NCBI GenBank assembly: GCA_024742395.1
Contig: JANSYO010000010.1
Coordinates: 32,946-96,945 of the forward strand
Length of the DNA: 64,000 nt
Source: Cytophagales bacterium
Lineage (GTDB): Bacteria; Bacteroidota; Bacteroidia; Cytophagales; Spirosomataceae
Direction of reading: 5' to 3'
Position 1 is the stretch's first letter; each line of letters starts with the position of its first letter. Under the pieces are notes generated by a model. That model had not been told where the DNA came from, ran no database searches, and worked only from the letters and a program-made list of their open reading frames with translations. Both the position numbers and the translations under genes were made by a program. Below, in pieces: positions 52,785-61,298 of the stretch.

Positions 52785-52813
52785 AAGGCCTGAAATATTT
52801 TCAGGCCTTTTAT
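52785..52813 (+). terminator. Terminator after lipA
   Basis: Perfect 12-bp stem AAAGGCCTGAAA / complement (52785-52796, 52800-52811), minimal 3-base loop, then T and A-T-rich sequence. Confidence 0.88.
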
Positions 52814-53031
52814 TTGTGACCCAAGATTATTAAGACTGGCGGATTCTCTGCTTAGGCCATAAAAAATAGATAAAAACTCTAATTTTGCCTTGTATTAAAG
52901 AAAAAATCACTTCCATTTAAACTTTTGGCAAATAATTTGCATTTTTGTCCATCTAAATAGAAAAGAGATTTTCAGGGTTAATTGAGGCCTGAAAGTTTCC
53001 TTTTTTACCAACCAATTTAAAAGAAAAATTT

Positions 53032-54321
53032 ATGTCATATTTATTTACTTCGGAATCCGTTTCTGAAGGGCATCCTGATAAAGTTGCAGATCAGATATCT
53101 GATGCGTTAATTGATAACTTCTTGGCTTTTGATCCTAATTCTAAGGTAGCTTGCGAGACATTAGTTACTACAGGTCAGGTAGTTTTGGCAGGAGAGGTAA
53201 ATACAAAGACTTATTTAGATGTACAGTCGATTGCGAGAGATGTAATTAAGAAAATTGGATATACCAAGGCAGAATATATGTTTGAAGCGAACTCTTGTGG
53301 AGTGATTTCTGCCATTCATGAGCAATCTTCAAACATCAATCAAGGTGTTGATAGAAAATCAGAAGAAAGCTTTGAAGCCAAGGCCAATGCTCAGGGAGCG
53401 GGTGATCAGGGAATGATGTTTGGCTATGCTACTACAGAAACAGATAATTATATGCCTCTGGCTCTTGATCTTTCGCATAAGATACTTCAGGAACTAGCTG
53501 AAATCAGGAGAGAGAATAAAAGGATTAAATACCTGAGACCAGATGCAAAATCACAGGTAACTATCGAGTATTCTGACAATAACAAGCCTGTAAGAATAGA
53601 CACGATTGTTGTGTCTACACAGCATGATGATTTTGCAGAAGATGAAGAAATGTTAGCCAAAATTAAGTCTGACATAATTGATTATGTAATCCCTCGTGTA
53701 AAAAAGAAGCTTAAGCCTAGCTTGAAAAAGTTATTTACGGATGAGATTCAGTACCATATAAACCCTACCGGTAAATTTGTAATTGGTGGTCCTCATGGGG
53801 ATACGGGTTTAACAGGTCGTAAAATCATAGTAGATACATATGGTGGAAAGGGAGCACATGGTGGTGGAGCTTTTTCGGGTAAAGATCCATCTAAGGTAGA
53901 TCGTTCCGCTGCCTATGCAACACGCCACGTTGCAAAGAATCTTGTTGCTGCTGGAGTAGCTTCAGAAGTGTTGGTGCAAGTTTCCTACGCAATTGGTGTA
54001 GCAAAACCTTGTGGTATTTTTGTTGATACCTATGGCACTGCAAAAGTAAAAGATGCAGAAGGAAAGAAAATGAAGGATGGTGAAATAGCGAAAATTGTCG
54101 AATCTATTTTTGATATGCGACCATATGCTATTGAACAAAGACTGAAACTAAGAACACCAATTTATTCAGAAACAGCTGCATATGGACATATGGGAAGAGA
54201 ACCTAAGGTAGTAACAAAGGTTTTTTCTAATGCAGGTCAGACCGCGGAGCAAACGGTAGAGCTCTTCACCTGGGAGAAGCTTGATTATATTGACAAGGTC
54301 AAAGAGGCTTTTGGATTGTAA
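53032..54321 (+). CDS. metK: S-adenosylmethionine synthetase
   Basis: Makes SAM from methionine and ATP. 429 residues. Motifs in order: [13 protein letters not shown] at 4-16, [10 protein letters not shown] at about 122-131, and the [15 protein letters not shown] glycine loop at about 277-291. The upstream 220 bases contain no recognisable SAM riboswitch. Confidence 0.97.
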   Translation: MSYLFTSESVSEGHPDKVADQISDALIDNFLAFDPNSKVACETLVTTGQVVLAGEVNTKTYLDVQSIARDVIKKIGYTKAEYMFEANSCGVISAIHEQSSNINQGVDRKSEESFEAKANAQGAGDQGMMFGYATTETDNYMPLALDLSHKILQELAEIRRENKRIKYLRPDAKSQVTIEYSDNNKPVRIDTIVVSTQHDDFAEDEEMLAKIKSDIIDYVIPRVKKKLKPSLKKLFTDEIQYHINPTGKFVIGGPHGDTGLTGRKIIVDTYGGKGAHGGGAFSGKDPSKVDRSAAYATRHVAKNLVAAGVASEVLVQVSYAIGVAKPCGIFVDTYGTAKVKDAEGKKMKDGEIAKIVESIFDMRPYAIEQRLKLRTPIYSETAAYGHMGREPKVVTKVFSNAGQTAEQTVELFTWEKLDYIDKVKEAFGL

Positions 54322-54341
54322 TATTTAAGCCTTATTAAATT

Positions 54342-54377
54342 AAAGCTCGTTGTCATTTGGCAATGAGCTTTTTTTGT
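54342..54377 (+). terminator. Terminator after metK
   Basis: 11-bp stem with one G-U pair (54342-54352, 54361-54371), 8-base loop, followed by TTTT. Confidence 0.88.
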
Positions 54378-54406
54378 AAGTTCAATTGTCGGACTTTTGC
54401 ACATCA

Positions 54407-55285
54407 ATGAAAGGATCCCCCAAGTTTTACGTTTTAGGTCTTCTGTTTGCAGCTGTTTGGTCATCGGCGTCTGTGGCCGCTAAATTAGGTTTTAGATCAG
54501 TTCAGCCTTTAGTTTTATATCAGTTTAGGTTTTCGTTTGCTGCACTTGCACTTTTAATATTGGCATATTCATTAAAATCAAGGGAGCTTCCAAAAGGCAA
54601 AGAATGGCTTCGGCTTGCTATTTTTGGCTTTTTTAATGTGGCCTTAGCACTTGGATTATTTGCCTTTGCGATAAAAGAGGTTGCTGCAGGAATTGGGGCC
54701 TTGCAGGTAGGGGTTAATCCTTTAGTGATAAGCGTTTTTTCTGCGATTGTAGCAGGAAGAAGAATTAAGCTCAATGAAATGATGGCTTTATTCTTTGGGA
54801 TCTTAGGTGTTGCCATTGCCGTTTTTCCGCTTCTTCAGGACTCATATGCTACACCTAAGGGGTTATTTTTGCTAAGCCTTAGTACCTTGTCATATTCTAC
54901 TGCGGCAGTCTATTTTAGTAAGGTTAATTGGCGATTGAAAAAGCTAACAATTAATGCTTGGCAGGCGTTTTTTGGAGCCCTTTTTTTATTTCCTGCTAGT
55001 TTTATTTTTTACAAAGGAGGCCTGAATGTATATGATTTAAATTTCTTTTTATCAGGTTCCTGGCTGGCTATTCCTGTTTCAGCTGGTGCGGTGTATCTAT
55101 GGCTATGGTTACTTTCTCTTGATACAGTAAAGGCGTCTTTCTTCTTATTTTTATGCCCAATATTCGGGTTTGTCTATGCCTATTTTATCTTAGGAGAACC
55201 ATTTACCTTTTATACACTTACTGGCTTACTTGTAGTGATGCTGGCACTCTATATTGGGCAGAAAAAAAGCAAGCCTAAAAATTAA
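54407..55285 (+). CDS. EamA/DMT-family transporter
   Basis: 292 residues with about ten hydrophobic segments in two repeats of five, the drug/metabolite transporter (EamA, RhaT-like) form. The ORF's longest start is a TTG at 54386; I use the ATG at 54407, because M-K-G-S-P-K-F-Y-V-L-G is directly followed by the first membrane helix. The substrate cannot be told; amino acid or drug export is usual for the family. It follows metK after a terminator, and a hairpin at its stop ends the transcript. Confidence 0.85.
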   Translation: MKGSPKFYVLGLLFAAVWSSASVAAKLGFRSVQPLVLYQFRFSFAALALLILAYSLKSRELPKGKEWLRLAIFGFFNVALALGLFAFAIKEVAAGIGALQVGVNPLVISVFSAIVAGRRIKLNEMMALFFGILGVAIAVFPLLQDSYATPKGLFLLSLSTLSYSTAAVYFSKVNWRLKKLTINAWQAFFGALFLFPASFIFYKGGLNVYDLNFFLSGSWLAIPVSAGAVYLWLWLLSLDTVKASFFLFLCPIFGFVYAYFILGEPFTFYTLTGLLVVMLALYIGQKKSKPKN

Positions 55286-55297
55286 GCTTGCTTTTAT
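55265..55297 (+). terminator. Terminator overlapping the EamA stop codon
   Basis: 10-bp stem AAAAGCAAGC / GCTTGCTTTT (55265-55274, 55286-55295), whose left arm is in the last codons of the gene; a T-rich right arm follows. Confidence 0.8.
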
Positions 55298-55393
55298 TAA
55301 ACCTAAATGTAACCTCTAAAAATCAAAATCCTTTGGTAATTACCTACGGATTTTAAGTAGAAAAGGATTAAAAACCTTTTCGAGGATAGGTTA

Positions 55394-56143
55394 TTATTTT
55401 CTTCTCTTTCTGTGTACCTTGATAGTCTCAGCATCCGCTAGGATTCTACCACAGTGCTCACAAATAATGATTTTAAGCTTATCCATGATGTCTGCCTGAA
55501 CTTGTGGAGGAACGACATTGAAGCAACCACCGCAAGCACCACGATCTACAGCCACTACTGCAAGACCATTTTTAGCACCACCACGAATTTTAGTGTAAGC
55601 CTTAAAAAGTCTTTCTTCTACTTTTTTCGCTTGTCTTGCACTAGACTTCAGAAGTTTTTCCTCTTCCTCCTGACTCTCTACAACCAGACGGTCAAGCTCT
55701 TTTTTCTTAAGTTCCAGAATTTCTTTTCTGTTGTTAAGTTTTTCAATTGTCTCAGCAATCTCCTGCTCTTTGGTTTTGATTTTATATTCAATCTCACGGA
55801 TTCTTTTATCCGCTAGCTGAATTTCAAGTTCCTGAAGTTCTAATTCTTTAGAAATGGCATCGTACTCACGATTATTTCTAACGTTCATCTGTTGATCTTT
55901 ATATTTTAAGATCAATTTGTCAGAATCTTTTTTGTTTTGCCTATGACGCTCAATTTCTTCGTTATAAGAATCTACCTCAGACTGGAATCTACCAACTCTC
56001 TTCTCTATTCCCATAACCTCGTCGCTCAAATCCTGAACTTCTTCAGGCAGGTCTCCACGAAGTTTTCTTAATTCGTCCAGTTTTGAGTCAATTTCCTGAA
56101 GTTTTAATAGCGATTCTAATTTATCTGCGATCGTTAATTCCAT
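55394..56143 (-). CDS. Coiled-coil protein with C-terminal zinc ribbon (DUF164/CT398 type)
   Basis: 249 residues. A long coiled coil (about 5-175, with heptads of E/K and L) leads to a zinc ribbon at the C-terminus: C-G-G-C at about 200-203 and C-E-H-C-G near 223-227. Such proteins, related to CT398 and FlgZ-like families, are thought to bind partner proteins or nucleic acid, but I know no firm function. It lies 48 bases downstream of a NIF3-like gene on the same strand, an arrangement common in bacteria. Confidence 0.85.
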   Translation of the reverse strand: MELTIADKLESLLKLQEIDSKLDELRKLRGDLPEEVQDLSDEVMGIEKRVGRFQSEVDSYNEEIERHRQNKKDSDKLILKYKDQQMNVRNNREYDAISKELELQELEIQLADKRIREIEYKIKTKEQEIAETIEKLNNRKEILELKKKELDRLVVESQEEEEKLLKSSARQAKKVEERLFKAYTKIRGGAKNGLAVVAVDRGACGGCFNVVPPQVQADIMDKLKIIICEHCGRILADAETIKVHRKRRK

Positions 56144-56191
56144 AAACTTTATTTAAAGTTATTTGCTGAATACCCTTATGGGTCGTTTGTT

Positions 56192-57286
56192 CTATAAGTA
56201 ATTCACCGGATTGGTCTTGGCCTCCGATAAATAGGTCGCAAAATTAGAGAATTTTTTCAATATTTCATCCCTAATCAACTCTTTTGTAAACTGCTCACTC
56301 TCATAGTGTCCAATATCTGCAATGATGATTTTGTCTTCAGCGTCAAAGAACTCATGATACTTGTAGTCAGAAGTAATAAAGATATCTGCTTTTGCCCTTA
56401 TGGCATCTTGAAGCAGAAAGCCTCCGGAGCCGCCGCATACAGCCACCCTGTTAATTGTATCGTGAGTAATATCAGTGTATTTTACAACCCCTGCTTTAAG
56501 AGTCGTTTTGACAAATTGTAGAAATTCTAAAGTATCAACAGGCGAGTCAAGCTCGCCTATAATTCCACTTCCTACTGTCTGTAGTTTGTTTTCAAGGGGC
56601 GTTAAGAAGTAAGATATTTCTTCATATGTGTGCCCTTTTCTCATGCCCCGAAGTACTTGATTTTTGATGAAGGCAGGGAATATTACTTCCACCCGGTACT
56701 CCTCTACTTCTTCGTATGTTCCTCTGGAGCCTATAGAAGGATTGGCTTGTTCATTTGCTTTAAAAGTGCCTCTGCCTTCAGTTCTGAAACTGCAATTACT
56801 GTAGTTGCCTATGTTCCCGGCTCCTGCTTCATACAATGAATCCAAAAGCTTGCCCGAATGTTCTTTTGGAACAAAGACAGTCAGCTTCATTAATTGCTGT
56901 GTCTTAGGGGCAAGGATGGATAATTTCTTAAGTTGAAGTTTCTCGGCAATCTTGAAGTTTACTCCACCTGTCACGTTATCCAAATTAGTATGAATAGCAT
57001 AAATAGCTATATCGTTTTTTATGGCTTTTAGAACAGTCCTTTCAATGTAATTAGAACCAGTGATTTTTTTCAATCCTTTAAAAATGATGGGATGATGAGC
57101 TACTATGAGATTGCAATTTTTCTCAATGGCTTCGTCAATCACTTTTTCGGTGCAGTCCAAAGTTGTCAGTACGTTCGTGATTTCCTGAAAATAATCGCCA
57201 ACAATAAGGCCGGAGTTGTCGTAACTTTCCTGATAGGCCAATGGGGCCAGGTTTTCAAGATAAGAAGTGAGCTCTTGTATCTGCAT
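56192..57286 (-). CDS. NIF3/DUF34-family dinuclear metal protein
   Basis: 364 residues, a hexameric cytoplasmic protein with a two-metal site. A-H-H-P-I-I-F-K-G at 63-71 contains two metal His; D-I-G-H-Y-E-S-E near 327-334 supplies His and Glu at the other end. The middle part (about 130-235) is the PII-like insertion of the long YqfO type. A GTP-cyclohydrolase-like role is debated for the family. It is the first gene of a two-gene operon with the zinc-ribbon protein. Confidence 0.92.
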   Translation of the reverse strand: MQIQELTSYLENLAPLAYQESYDNSGLIVGDYFQEITNVLTTLDCTEKVIDEAIEKNCNLIVAHHPIIFKGLKKITGSNYIERTVLKAIKNDIAIYAIHTNLDNVTGGVNFKIAEKLQLKKLSILAPKTQQLMKLTVFVPKEHSGKLLDSLYEAGAGNIGNYSNCSFRTEGRGTFKANEQANPSIGSRGTYEEVEEYRVEVIFPAFIKNQVLRGMRKGHTYEEISYFLTPLENKLQTVGSGIIGELDSPVDTLEFLQFVKTTLKAGVVKYTDITHDTINRVAVCGGSGGFLLQDAIRAKADIFITSDYKYHEFFDAEDKIIIADIGHYESEQFTKELIRDEILKKFSNFATYLSEAKTNPVNYL

Positions 57287-57492
57287 TCTTGATTTTTTTG
57301 TAAAAGTATAAAATAGATTTTACTCGTGATTTGAAATCAATAAACAGAGATTTGCATTCTGGATTATTCCCTTTTGTCGTTTCTAAAATTGAAAGTGTTG
57401 AATCATGTGAGCAAAAAGATCAAATATTTAGTAGTTTAAGGGTAACAATTTATGACTCAACCCAATGGAGGCTCTCAGAGCCTTTTACGAAA

Positions 57493-58266
57493 ATGAAAAA
57501 AATATTTATTCTTACTCTATTTCTTATCAATTCTATGACTGCCAACTCACAAGAAACCCAATTTAAATCAGGTGTTTACCATTGGAATGACCTGGATGTA
57601 AAGGCAGGCAATATGCGGGAAGGTCGAAGGTTTTTCGAAGGGAGTTCTCATCACTTCGATTACTTGGAAATTCATGCCACAACACAGCAAGCCGGAGCAA
57701 AGCCGGCTCCACCGCATACTCAAAAGGACATCGAAGAGATAATTATCGTAAAAGAAGGAAAGATGAAAATGACGATGGATGGTGAAAGCAGAGTTCTTGA
57801 GGCCGGAAGTGTTATTTTGATTCCTCCTTTAGTAGAACAGTCGTTAGAAAATGTAGGTGAAGGCCCTTTGACCTACTATGTGTTTATGTTTAGAGCGAAA
57901 AATGGAATGGATTTAGAAAGAGGGTCTCAATCAGGAGGTAAACTTTTTGCATCCGTAAATGATTTGACTACAGAAACGACTAAAAAAGGGGAGAGGGTTG
58001 GTTATTTTGACAGGCCTACCGTAATGTGCAGAAAACTAGAAATGCACGTTACTCAGCTTAATAATGCCGGGCCCAGTCATAATCCGCATCAACATGAAGA
58101 TTCTGAAATTATCTTAGTATTGAAGGGAGAAGTGGGGGTAAAAATTGATGGCGTTAGTCATGCAGGGCAAGAAGGAGATATCTTTTTTGCTTCATCAGGA
58201 GCTCTGCATGGAGTAAGTAATTTAAAAGATATGCCTTGCCGATACTTTGCTATCAGATGGCAATAA
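57493..58266 (+). CDS. Secreted bicupin protein
   Basis: 257 residues from ATG 57493. The first 54 codons of the longer ORF (57331) are an upstream extension; the chosen start gives a signal peptide M-K-K-I-F-I-L-T-L-F-L-I ending near N-S-Q. Two cupin repeats follow: P-P-H-T-Q-K-D-I-E-E at about 74-83 and P-H-Q-H-E-D-S-E-I-I at about 197-206, each followed by a G-D/S-V-I-L-I-P-type second motif. Metal binding looks intact. The protein would act outside the cytoplasm. The substrate is unknown. A hairpin and tRNA-Asp follow. Confidence 0.8.
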   Translation: MKKIFILTLFLINSMTANSQETQFKSGVYHWNDLDVKAGNMREGRRFFEGSSHHFDYLEIHATTQQAGAKPAPPHTQKDIEEIIIVKEGKMKMTMDGESRVLEAGSVILIPPLVEQSLENVGEGPLTYYVFMFRAKNGMDLERGSQSGGKLFASVNDLTTETTKKGERVGYFDRPTVMCRKLEMHVTQLNNAGPSHNPHQHEDSEIILVLKGEVGVKIDGVSHAGQEGDIFFASSGALHGVSNLKDMPCRYFAIRWQ

Positions 58267-58267
58267 A

Positions 58268-58295
58268 AAAAGCCTCAGATTTTCATCTGAGGCTT
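58268..58295 (-). terminator. Terminator of tRNA-Asp
   Basis: Perfect 11-bp stem (58270-58280, 58285-58295; AAGCCTCAGAT), 4-base loop. On the minus strand it ends in a T tract, directly after the tRNA; on the plus strand it lacks a U tract but can stop the bicupin mRNA less efficiently. Confidence 0.88.
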
Positions 58296-58296
58296 G

Positions 58297-58370
58297 CGGT
58301 CCGGACGGGACTCGAACCCGCGACCCCCTGCGTGACAGGCAGGTATTCTAACCAGCTGAACTACCGGACC
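58297..58370 (-). tRNA. tRNA-Asp, anticodon GUC
   Basis: 74-base tRNA on the minus strand. Acceptor arms at 58364-58370 and 58298-58304 pair fully; discriminator G at 58297 is typical of tRNA-Asp. Anticodon GTC at 58334-58336. D-loop and T-loop (GGTTCGA) are normal. CCA is not encoded. A perfect promoter precedes and a terminator follows. Confidence 0.97.
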
Positions 58371-58406
58371 GGCTAAATAATTTGAGCTGTTACTCAAATG
58401 TGGGTG

Positions 58407-58436
58407 CAAAGATAACTGGATATTTATTACTGTCAA
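58407..58436 (-). promoter_or_regulatory. Promoter of tRNA-Asp, Bacteroidota type
   Basis: Minus strand: TTG at 58436-58434 (-33), 19-base spacer, TATCTTTG at 58414-58407 (-7), a perfect consensus. The tRNA 5' end is 37 bases downstream. Confidence 0.85.
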
Positions 58437-58919
58437 TAGTCTGCTCAAAAAAAATGCAGTTATTTTTAAAGATTTTTGAAGCTATTTTGTCTTGGTTTTC
58501 ATGACTGCCTTATGTTCAATGATATAAATGTTTAGCTAAAGGCTGTAGTCGACAATATATTTTTCAAATATTTTGAGGAAGGCCGATATAAAGTCAAACT
58601 TATATTCATGTTTGACCAACAAGTGTCCATTTGATGAGACGATTGTGATAGTAGGTTTCTAGTGTCTGAGAATGGAATGGTCAAGTTAACTAACTTCTGA
58701 GTGCTTAACTTTTGATTTGATTCTTTTGAAACAAAAGTGAGAATGAACAGATTGTTTTCTGAGTCAAACATGGTGGGCATCGCAAATTCTTTGTGTTCCT
58801 AACAGAGATTTTTCTGATTCAATAATGCACAGGTCTGGGATGGAAGGTAATGTCACTCAATCCTAAGGCCTTTGCATGGGTTCTAATTATATCAGCATTA
58901 GTGTAGTTATGGTGCACAA

Positions 58920-58949
58920 AAAAACCGCCCCAAAAATTGGAGCGGCTTT
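58920..58949 (-). terminator. Minus-strand hairpin, first of two related copies
   Basis: As minus-strand RNA the arms pair over about 13 bp (two G-U pairs) around a 3-base loop and run into a U tract; on the plus strand the same G-U positions become A-C mismatches, so the functional RNA is on the minus strand. No gene is seen upstream in that direction before the second copy. Confidence 0.6.
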
Positions 58950-58953
58950 AAAA

Positions 58954-58979
58954 TTCAACCTAACCTATTAAACTATGAA
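58954..58979. repeat. 26-base conserved element, copy 1
   Basis: TTCAACCTAACCTATTAAAC followed by TATGAA. Same element, with two single-base insertions, at 59309-59336. On the minus strand it directly precedes a terminator hairpin in both cases; on the plus strand it ends with ATGAA, like a 5' leader and start codon. Confidence 0.6.
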
Positions 58980-59271
58980 AATCTTTTGTTGTCGGATTCT
59001 TGATTTATTACTGTACAAATATGGGGAGAATAATTTTAACAGGCAAATTGTGAAAGTATTATTATCTAGAATAATAAATGGAAATAATATTAATATACGG
59101 AATAAAATATATATAATAGTGTAATTTATAAGTGTTTGTGTATGTAATATGCATGCATACTAAATAATATTGTTTTTTATTTAATGGCGAAAAATCTTTA
59201 AAAAGTGCAATAAAATGCAATAGTATTTAAATATGTATAGGTGATTTTTTTTAGAAGGCTTAAATACAAAT

Positions 59272-59302
59272 AAAAAGCCGTCCCGAATTTCAGGACGGCT
59301 TT
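59272..59302 (-). terminator. Terminator of the 59349-59819 gene, second hairpin copy
   Basis: Perfect 10-bp stem AAAGCCGTCC / GGACGGCTTT (59274-59283, 59293-59302), extended by a G-U pair on the minus strand, then TTATTTG. It is 47 bases past the stop of the minus-strand gene. Confidence 0.8.
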
Positions 59303-59308
59303 CAACTA

Positions 59309-59336
59309 TTCAACCCTAACCTATTTAAACTATGAA
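59309..59336. repeat. 28-base conserved element, copy 2
   Basis: Same element as at 58954-58979 (one extra C and one extra T), 355 bases away in the same orientation, again beside a hairpin. Confidence 0.6.
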
Positions 59337-59348
59337 GTTTAAATGATA

Positions 59349-59819
59349 TTATCTACCTACCGACTGCTCAATGGAGATTGTTGGTAGTTCGAAGAAAAGA
59401 TTCATAGGTCTTTCCTCAATTTTGTTGTTCCATAGGAAAGTGAAAACCTTCTCGGTTATATCCACTTTCTTTGCCCATAGCTCAGCTTCTTCACCTCTCA
59501 TTTTATCTAATTTGTCGGTAATGCTCGCTGTTGCTATGTAAAACTCTTCTTTCTCATCATCAGACAGTTTCAAGAACTGACCAGTTGAGCTGTTGTAAAG
59601 CCTAACTACGTTATTGAACGTTGCCCAGGCATTCTCTTCTTTTTTGACAAACCTCTTCGCCTTTTTGTTCATGAATACAGTGAAGTCGAATTCAGAACCA
59701 GTTGAAAGGTATATGTTATTTTTTACTCTTACAGAGTCTTCAGCGTTTGCTACTCCTGCTCCGAAGAATAGTGCTGAAAGTACAATTATCGATTTTACTA
59801 TTTTATTTGACATAATCAT
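59349..59819 (-). CDS. Small secreted protein, unknown function
   Basis: 156 residues with a signal peptide ending near V-A-N-A (about residue 26). The mature protein is charged, helix-rich and without cysteines. No family is recognised. An alternative ATG two codons downstream is equally likely. It has its own promoter (-33 TTTG and -7 CATATTTG, one mismatch) and its own terminator, so it is a single-gene unit. Its compact design suggests high or regulated expression. Confidence 0.7.
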   Translation of the reverse strand: MIMSNKIVKSIIVLSALFFGAGVANAEDSVRVKNNIYLSTGSEFDFTVFMNKKAKRFVKKEENAWATFNNVVRLYNSSTGQFLKLSDDEKEEFYIATASITDKLDKMRGEEAELWAKKVDITEKVFTFLWNNKIEERPMNLFFELPTISIEQSVGR

Positions 59820-59853
59820 GGATTCGTTTAATTATCCGTTTGTTATTACATTG

Positions 59854-59885
59854 CAAATATGGCAGGTTTTTACAGAATGTTCAAA
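59854..59885 (-). promoter_or_regulatory. Promoter of the 59349-59819 gene
   Basis: Minus strand: TTTG at 59885-59882, 20-base spacer, CATATTTG at 59861-59854 (7 of 8 against TAnnTTTG). The start codon is about 35 bases downstream. Confidence 0.6.
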
Positions 59886-60060
59886 TTGTATTCGGAATGC
59901 AATGCAGAATAAAAGTTGGTTTAATTTGCATATAATGCAATAAAAGGTTCACATGATTTTGAGAAATGATTATAATTAGAAATAATATACTTTTATTAAA
60001 AAAATTAATTATAGATTATGCTTTTTTCTAGGAAGTCTTAAAGTTCTTTATTAAGTACAA

Positions 60061-60621
60061 TTATTCATTGAAGTAGTTCATAGTTCTTTCTATGCCTATA
60101 GTGCAAAAGCTAATTATAGATTCTTTTACTTTGTCAATCTTATTAATTATCTCGATTAGTTCATCTTCACTGAAGTTGCCTAATACATAATCAACTTGTC
60201 TTCCTTTTGGGTAATTATTCCCAATACCTATTTTGAGTCTTGCATATTCATTGTTAAGCAATACTCTTTCTATGTCTTTAAGTCCATTATGTCCTGCAGA
60301 AGATCCTTTGGGTTTAATTCTAATCTTACCTAAGGGTAGAGCCACGTCATCTACAATGATTAATACATTCTCCACAGGTATTTTTAAGGTTGTCATCCAG
60401 GATTGTAATGCATTACCGGATAAATTCATGTAAGTCGTAGGCTTTATTAAATGTATAGTTCTGCCTTTTGTTTTCCATTCAGCGTGATAAGCCAGCTTTT
60501 CCATTTTAAAAGTAAGATCCTCTTGTGCTGCTATTCTATCATGTGCCATAAAGCCGGCATTGTGTCTGGTGAATGCGTATTTGGGGCCAATATTACCCAA
60601 CCCAACAATTAAGTATTTCAT
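60061..60621 (-). CDS. pth: Peptidyl-tRNA hydrolase
   Basis: Releases peptides from prematurely dropped peptidyl-tRNA. 186 residues from ATG 60621, the standard size. G-L-G-N-I-G-P-K-Y at 7-15 and T-R-H-N-A-G-F with the catalytic His20 are at the start; Y-M-N-L-S-G and the D-D-V-A-L-P block follow. The longer ORF (60699) adds 26 residues not seen in the family. Divergent from pyrR across 131 bases. Confidence 0.95.
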   Translation of the reverse strand: MKYLIVGLGNIGPKYAFTRHNAGFMAHDRIAAQEDLTFKMEKLAYHAEWKTKGRTIHLIKPTTYMNLSGNALQSWMTTLKIPVENVLIIVDDVALPLGKIRIKPKGSSAGHNGLKDIERVLLNNEYARLKIGIGNNYPKGRQVDYVLGNFSEDELIEIINKIDKVKESIISFCTIGIERTMNYFNE

Positions 60622-60722
60622 TTGAGAAGTTATGTTCTTTGTCAAAACTCTGGATTTTATATAATAAATCCAGAGATGGGCTTTATTATTTGGTCTCATT
60701 AGTCAATTTAAGTAATAGTCGA

Positions 60723-60730
60723 TATTTTTG
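60723..60730 (+). promoter_or_regulatory. -7 element upstream of pyrR
   Basis: TATTTTTG, a perfect TAnnTTTG, 22 bases before the pyrR ATG at 60753. It rules out the much longer ORF from 60573. Confidence 0.55.
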
Positions 60731-60752
60731 TCTGTATTCATTTAATGCTGAA

Positions 60753-61292
60753 ATGAACAAAAAAAGACTTATCCTTAGTCAGCCGCTGTTAGACGTGATA
60801 TTAGCCCGGCTTTCTCAGGAAATTATTGAGAACAACGGTGACATGAAAGAAGCCGTGATAATTGGTTTGCAGCCAAGAGGTGTTTTTCTGGCCGAAAGAA
60901 TTGTGGCTAATCTTAAACAAACACTAAACTTTGAGGTGCCTTATGGTGTGCTGGATGCAACGTTCTACAGGGACGATTTTAGAAGACGAGATTCTATGCT
61001 TACTCCTAATAGCACCAGAATTGATTTTGTCATAGAAAATAAAAAGGTTATTCTCATTGATGATGTACTGGCTACAGGGCGAATGGTGAGGGCCGCAATT
61101 GATGCTCTTCAGGCCTTTGGAAGACCAAATAAGATAGAATTACTCTGTTTAATTGATAGAAGCTATAGTCGTGATTTGCCTATTCAACCTGATTATGTCG
61201 GTAGAAGAGTTAATACGCAAAAAACTCAAAGAGTACTTGTGGAGTGGACAAATCAAAGTTTTAAGGCAGATAAAATTTGGCTAATGGATTAG
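60753..61292 (+). CDS. pyrR: PyrR bifunctional pyrimidine regulator/uracil phosphoribosyltransferase
   Basis: 179 residues from ATG 60753. The PRPP-binding signature V-I-L-I-D-D-V-L-A-T-G-R-M at about 99-111 is exact. PyrR proteins bind RNA to attenuate pyrimidine genes and carry uracil phosphoribosyltransferase activity; in Bacteroidota the regulatory part is not well established. No attenuator target was identified here. Followed by aat after 6 bases. Confidence 0.9.
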   Translation: MNKKRLILSQPLLDVILARLSQEIIENNGDMKEAVIIGLQPRGVFLAERIVANLKQTLNFEVPYGVLDATFYRDDFRRRDSMLTPNSTRIDFVIENKKVILIDDVLATGRMVRAAIDALQAFGRPNKIELLCLIDRSYSRDLPIQPDYVGRRVNTQKTQRVLVEWTNQSFKADKIWLMD

Positions 61293-61298
61293 ATTATT

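Larger units (their letters stand above)
58371..59348. other. Gene-free region with two hairpin-plus-motif copies
   Basis: No convincing protein gene in 978 bases. It holds the tRNA-Asp promoter, an unexplained 400 bases, a minus-strand hairpin (58922-58949) with a 26-base element next to it, a very AT-rich stretch (about 58981-59270), and a second hairpin-plus-element copy next to the gene at 59349. Short ORFs here (an 82-codon one at 58532-58780, a 32-codon one at 58819-58917 and a 49-codon one from 58975) show no support; the 32-codon one could be a decayed gene end. Confidence 0.6.

Noticed and set aside
52812..53031. A SAM riboswitch upstream of metK
   Set aside because: None of the paired helices of SAM-I or SAM-II could be found in the 220 bases.
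57331..57492. 54-residue extension of the bicupin
   Set aside because: It would bury a clear signal peptide in the middle of the protein.
58532..58780. 82-codon minus-strand ORF in the long gap
   Set aside because: No signal peptide, no repeats or motifs; composition of a chance frame, no promoter found next to it.
58975..59124. 49-codon plus-strand ORF starting at the ATG of the conserved element
   Set aside because: Isoleucine/Asn-rich frame in AT-rich DNA; could be chance. Kept as a note because of the leader-like sequence before it.
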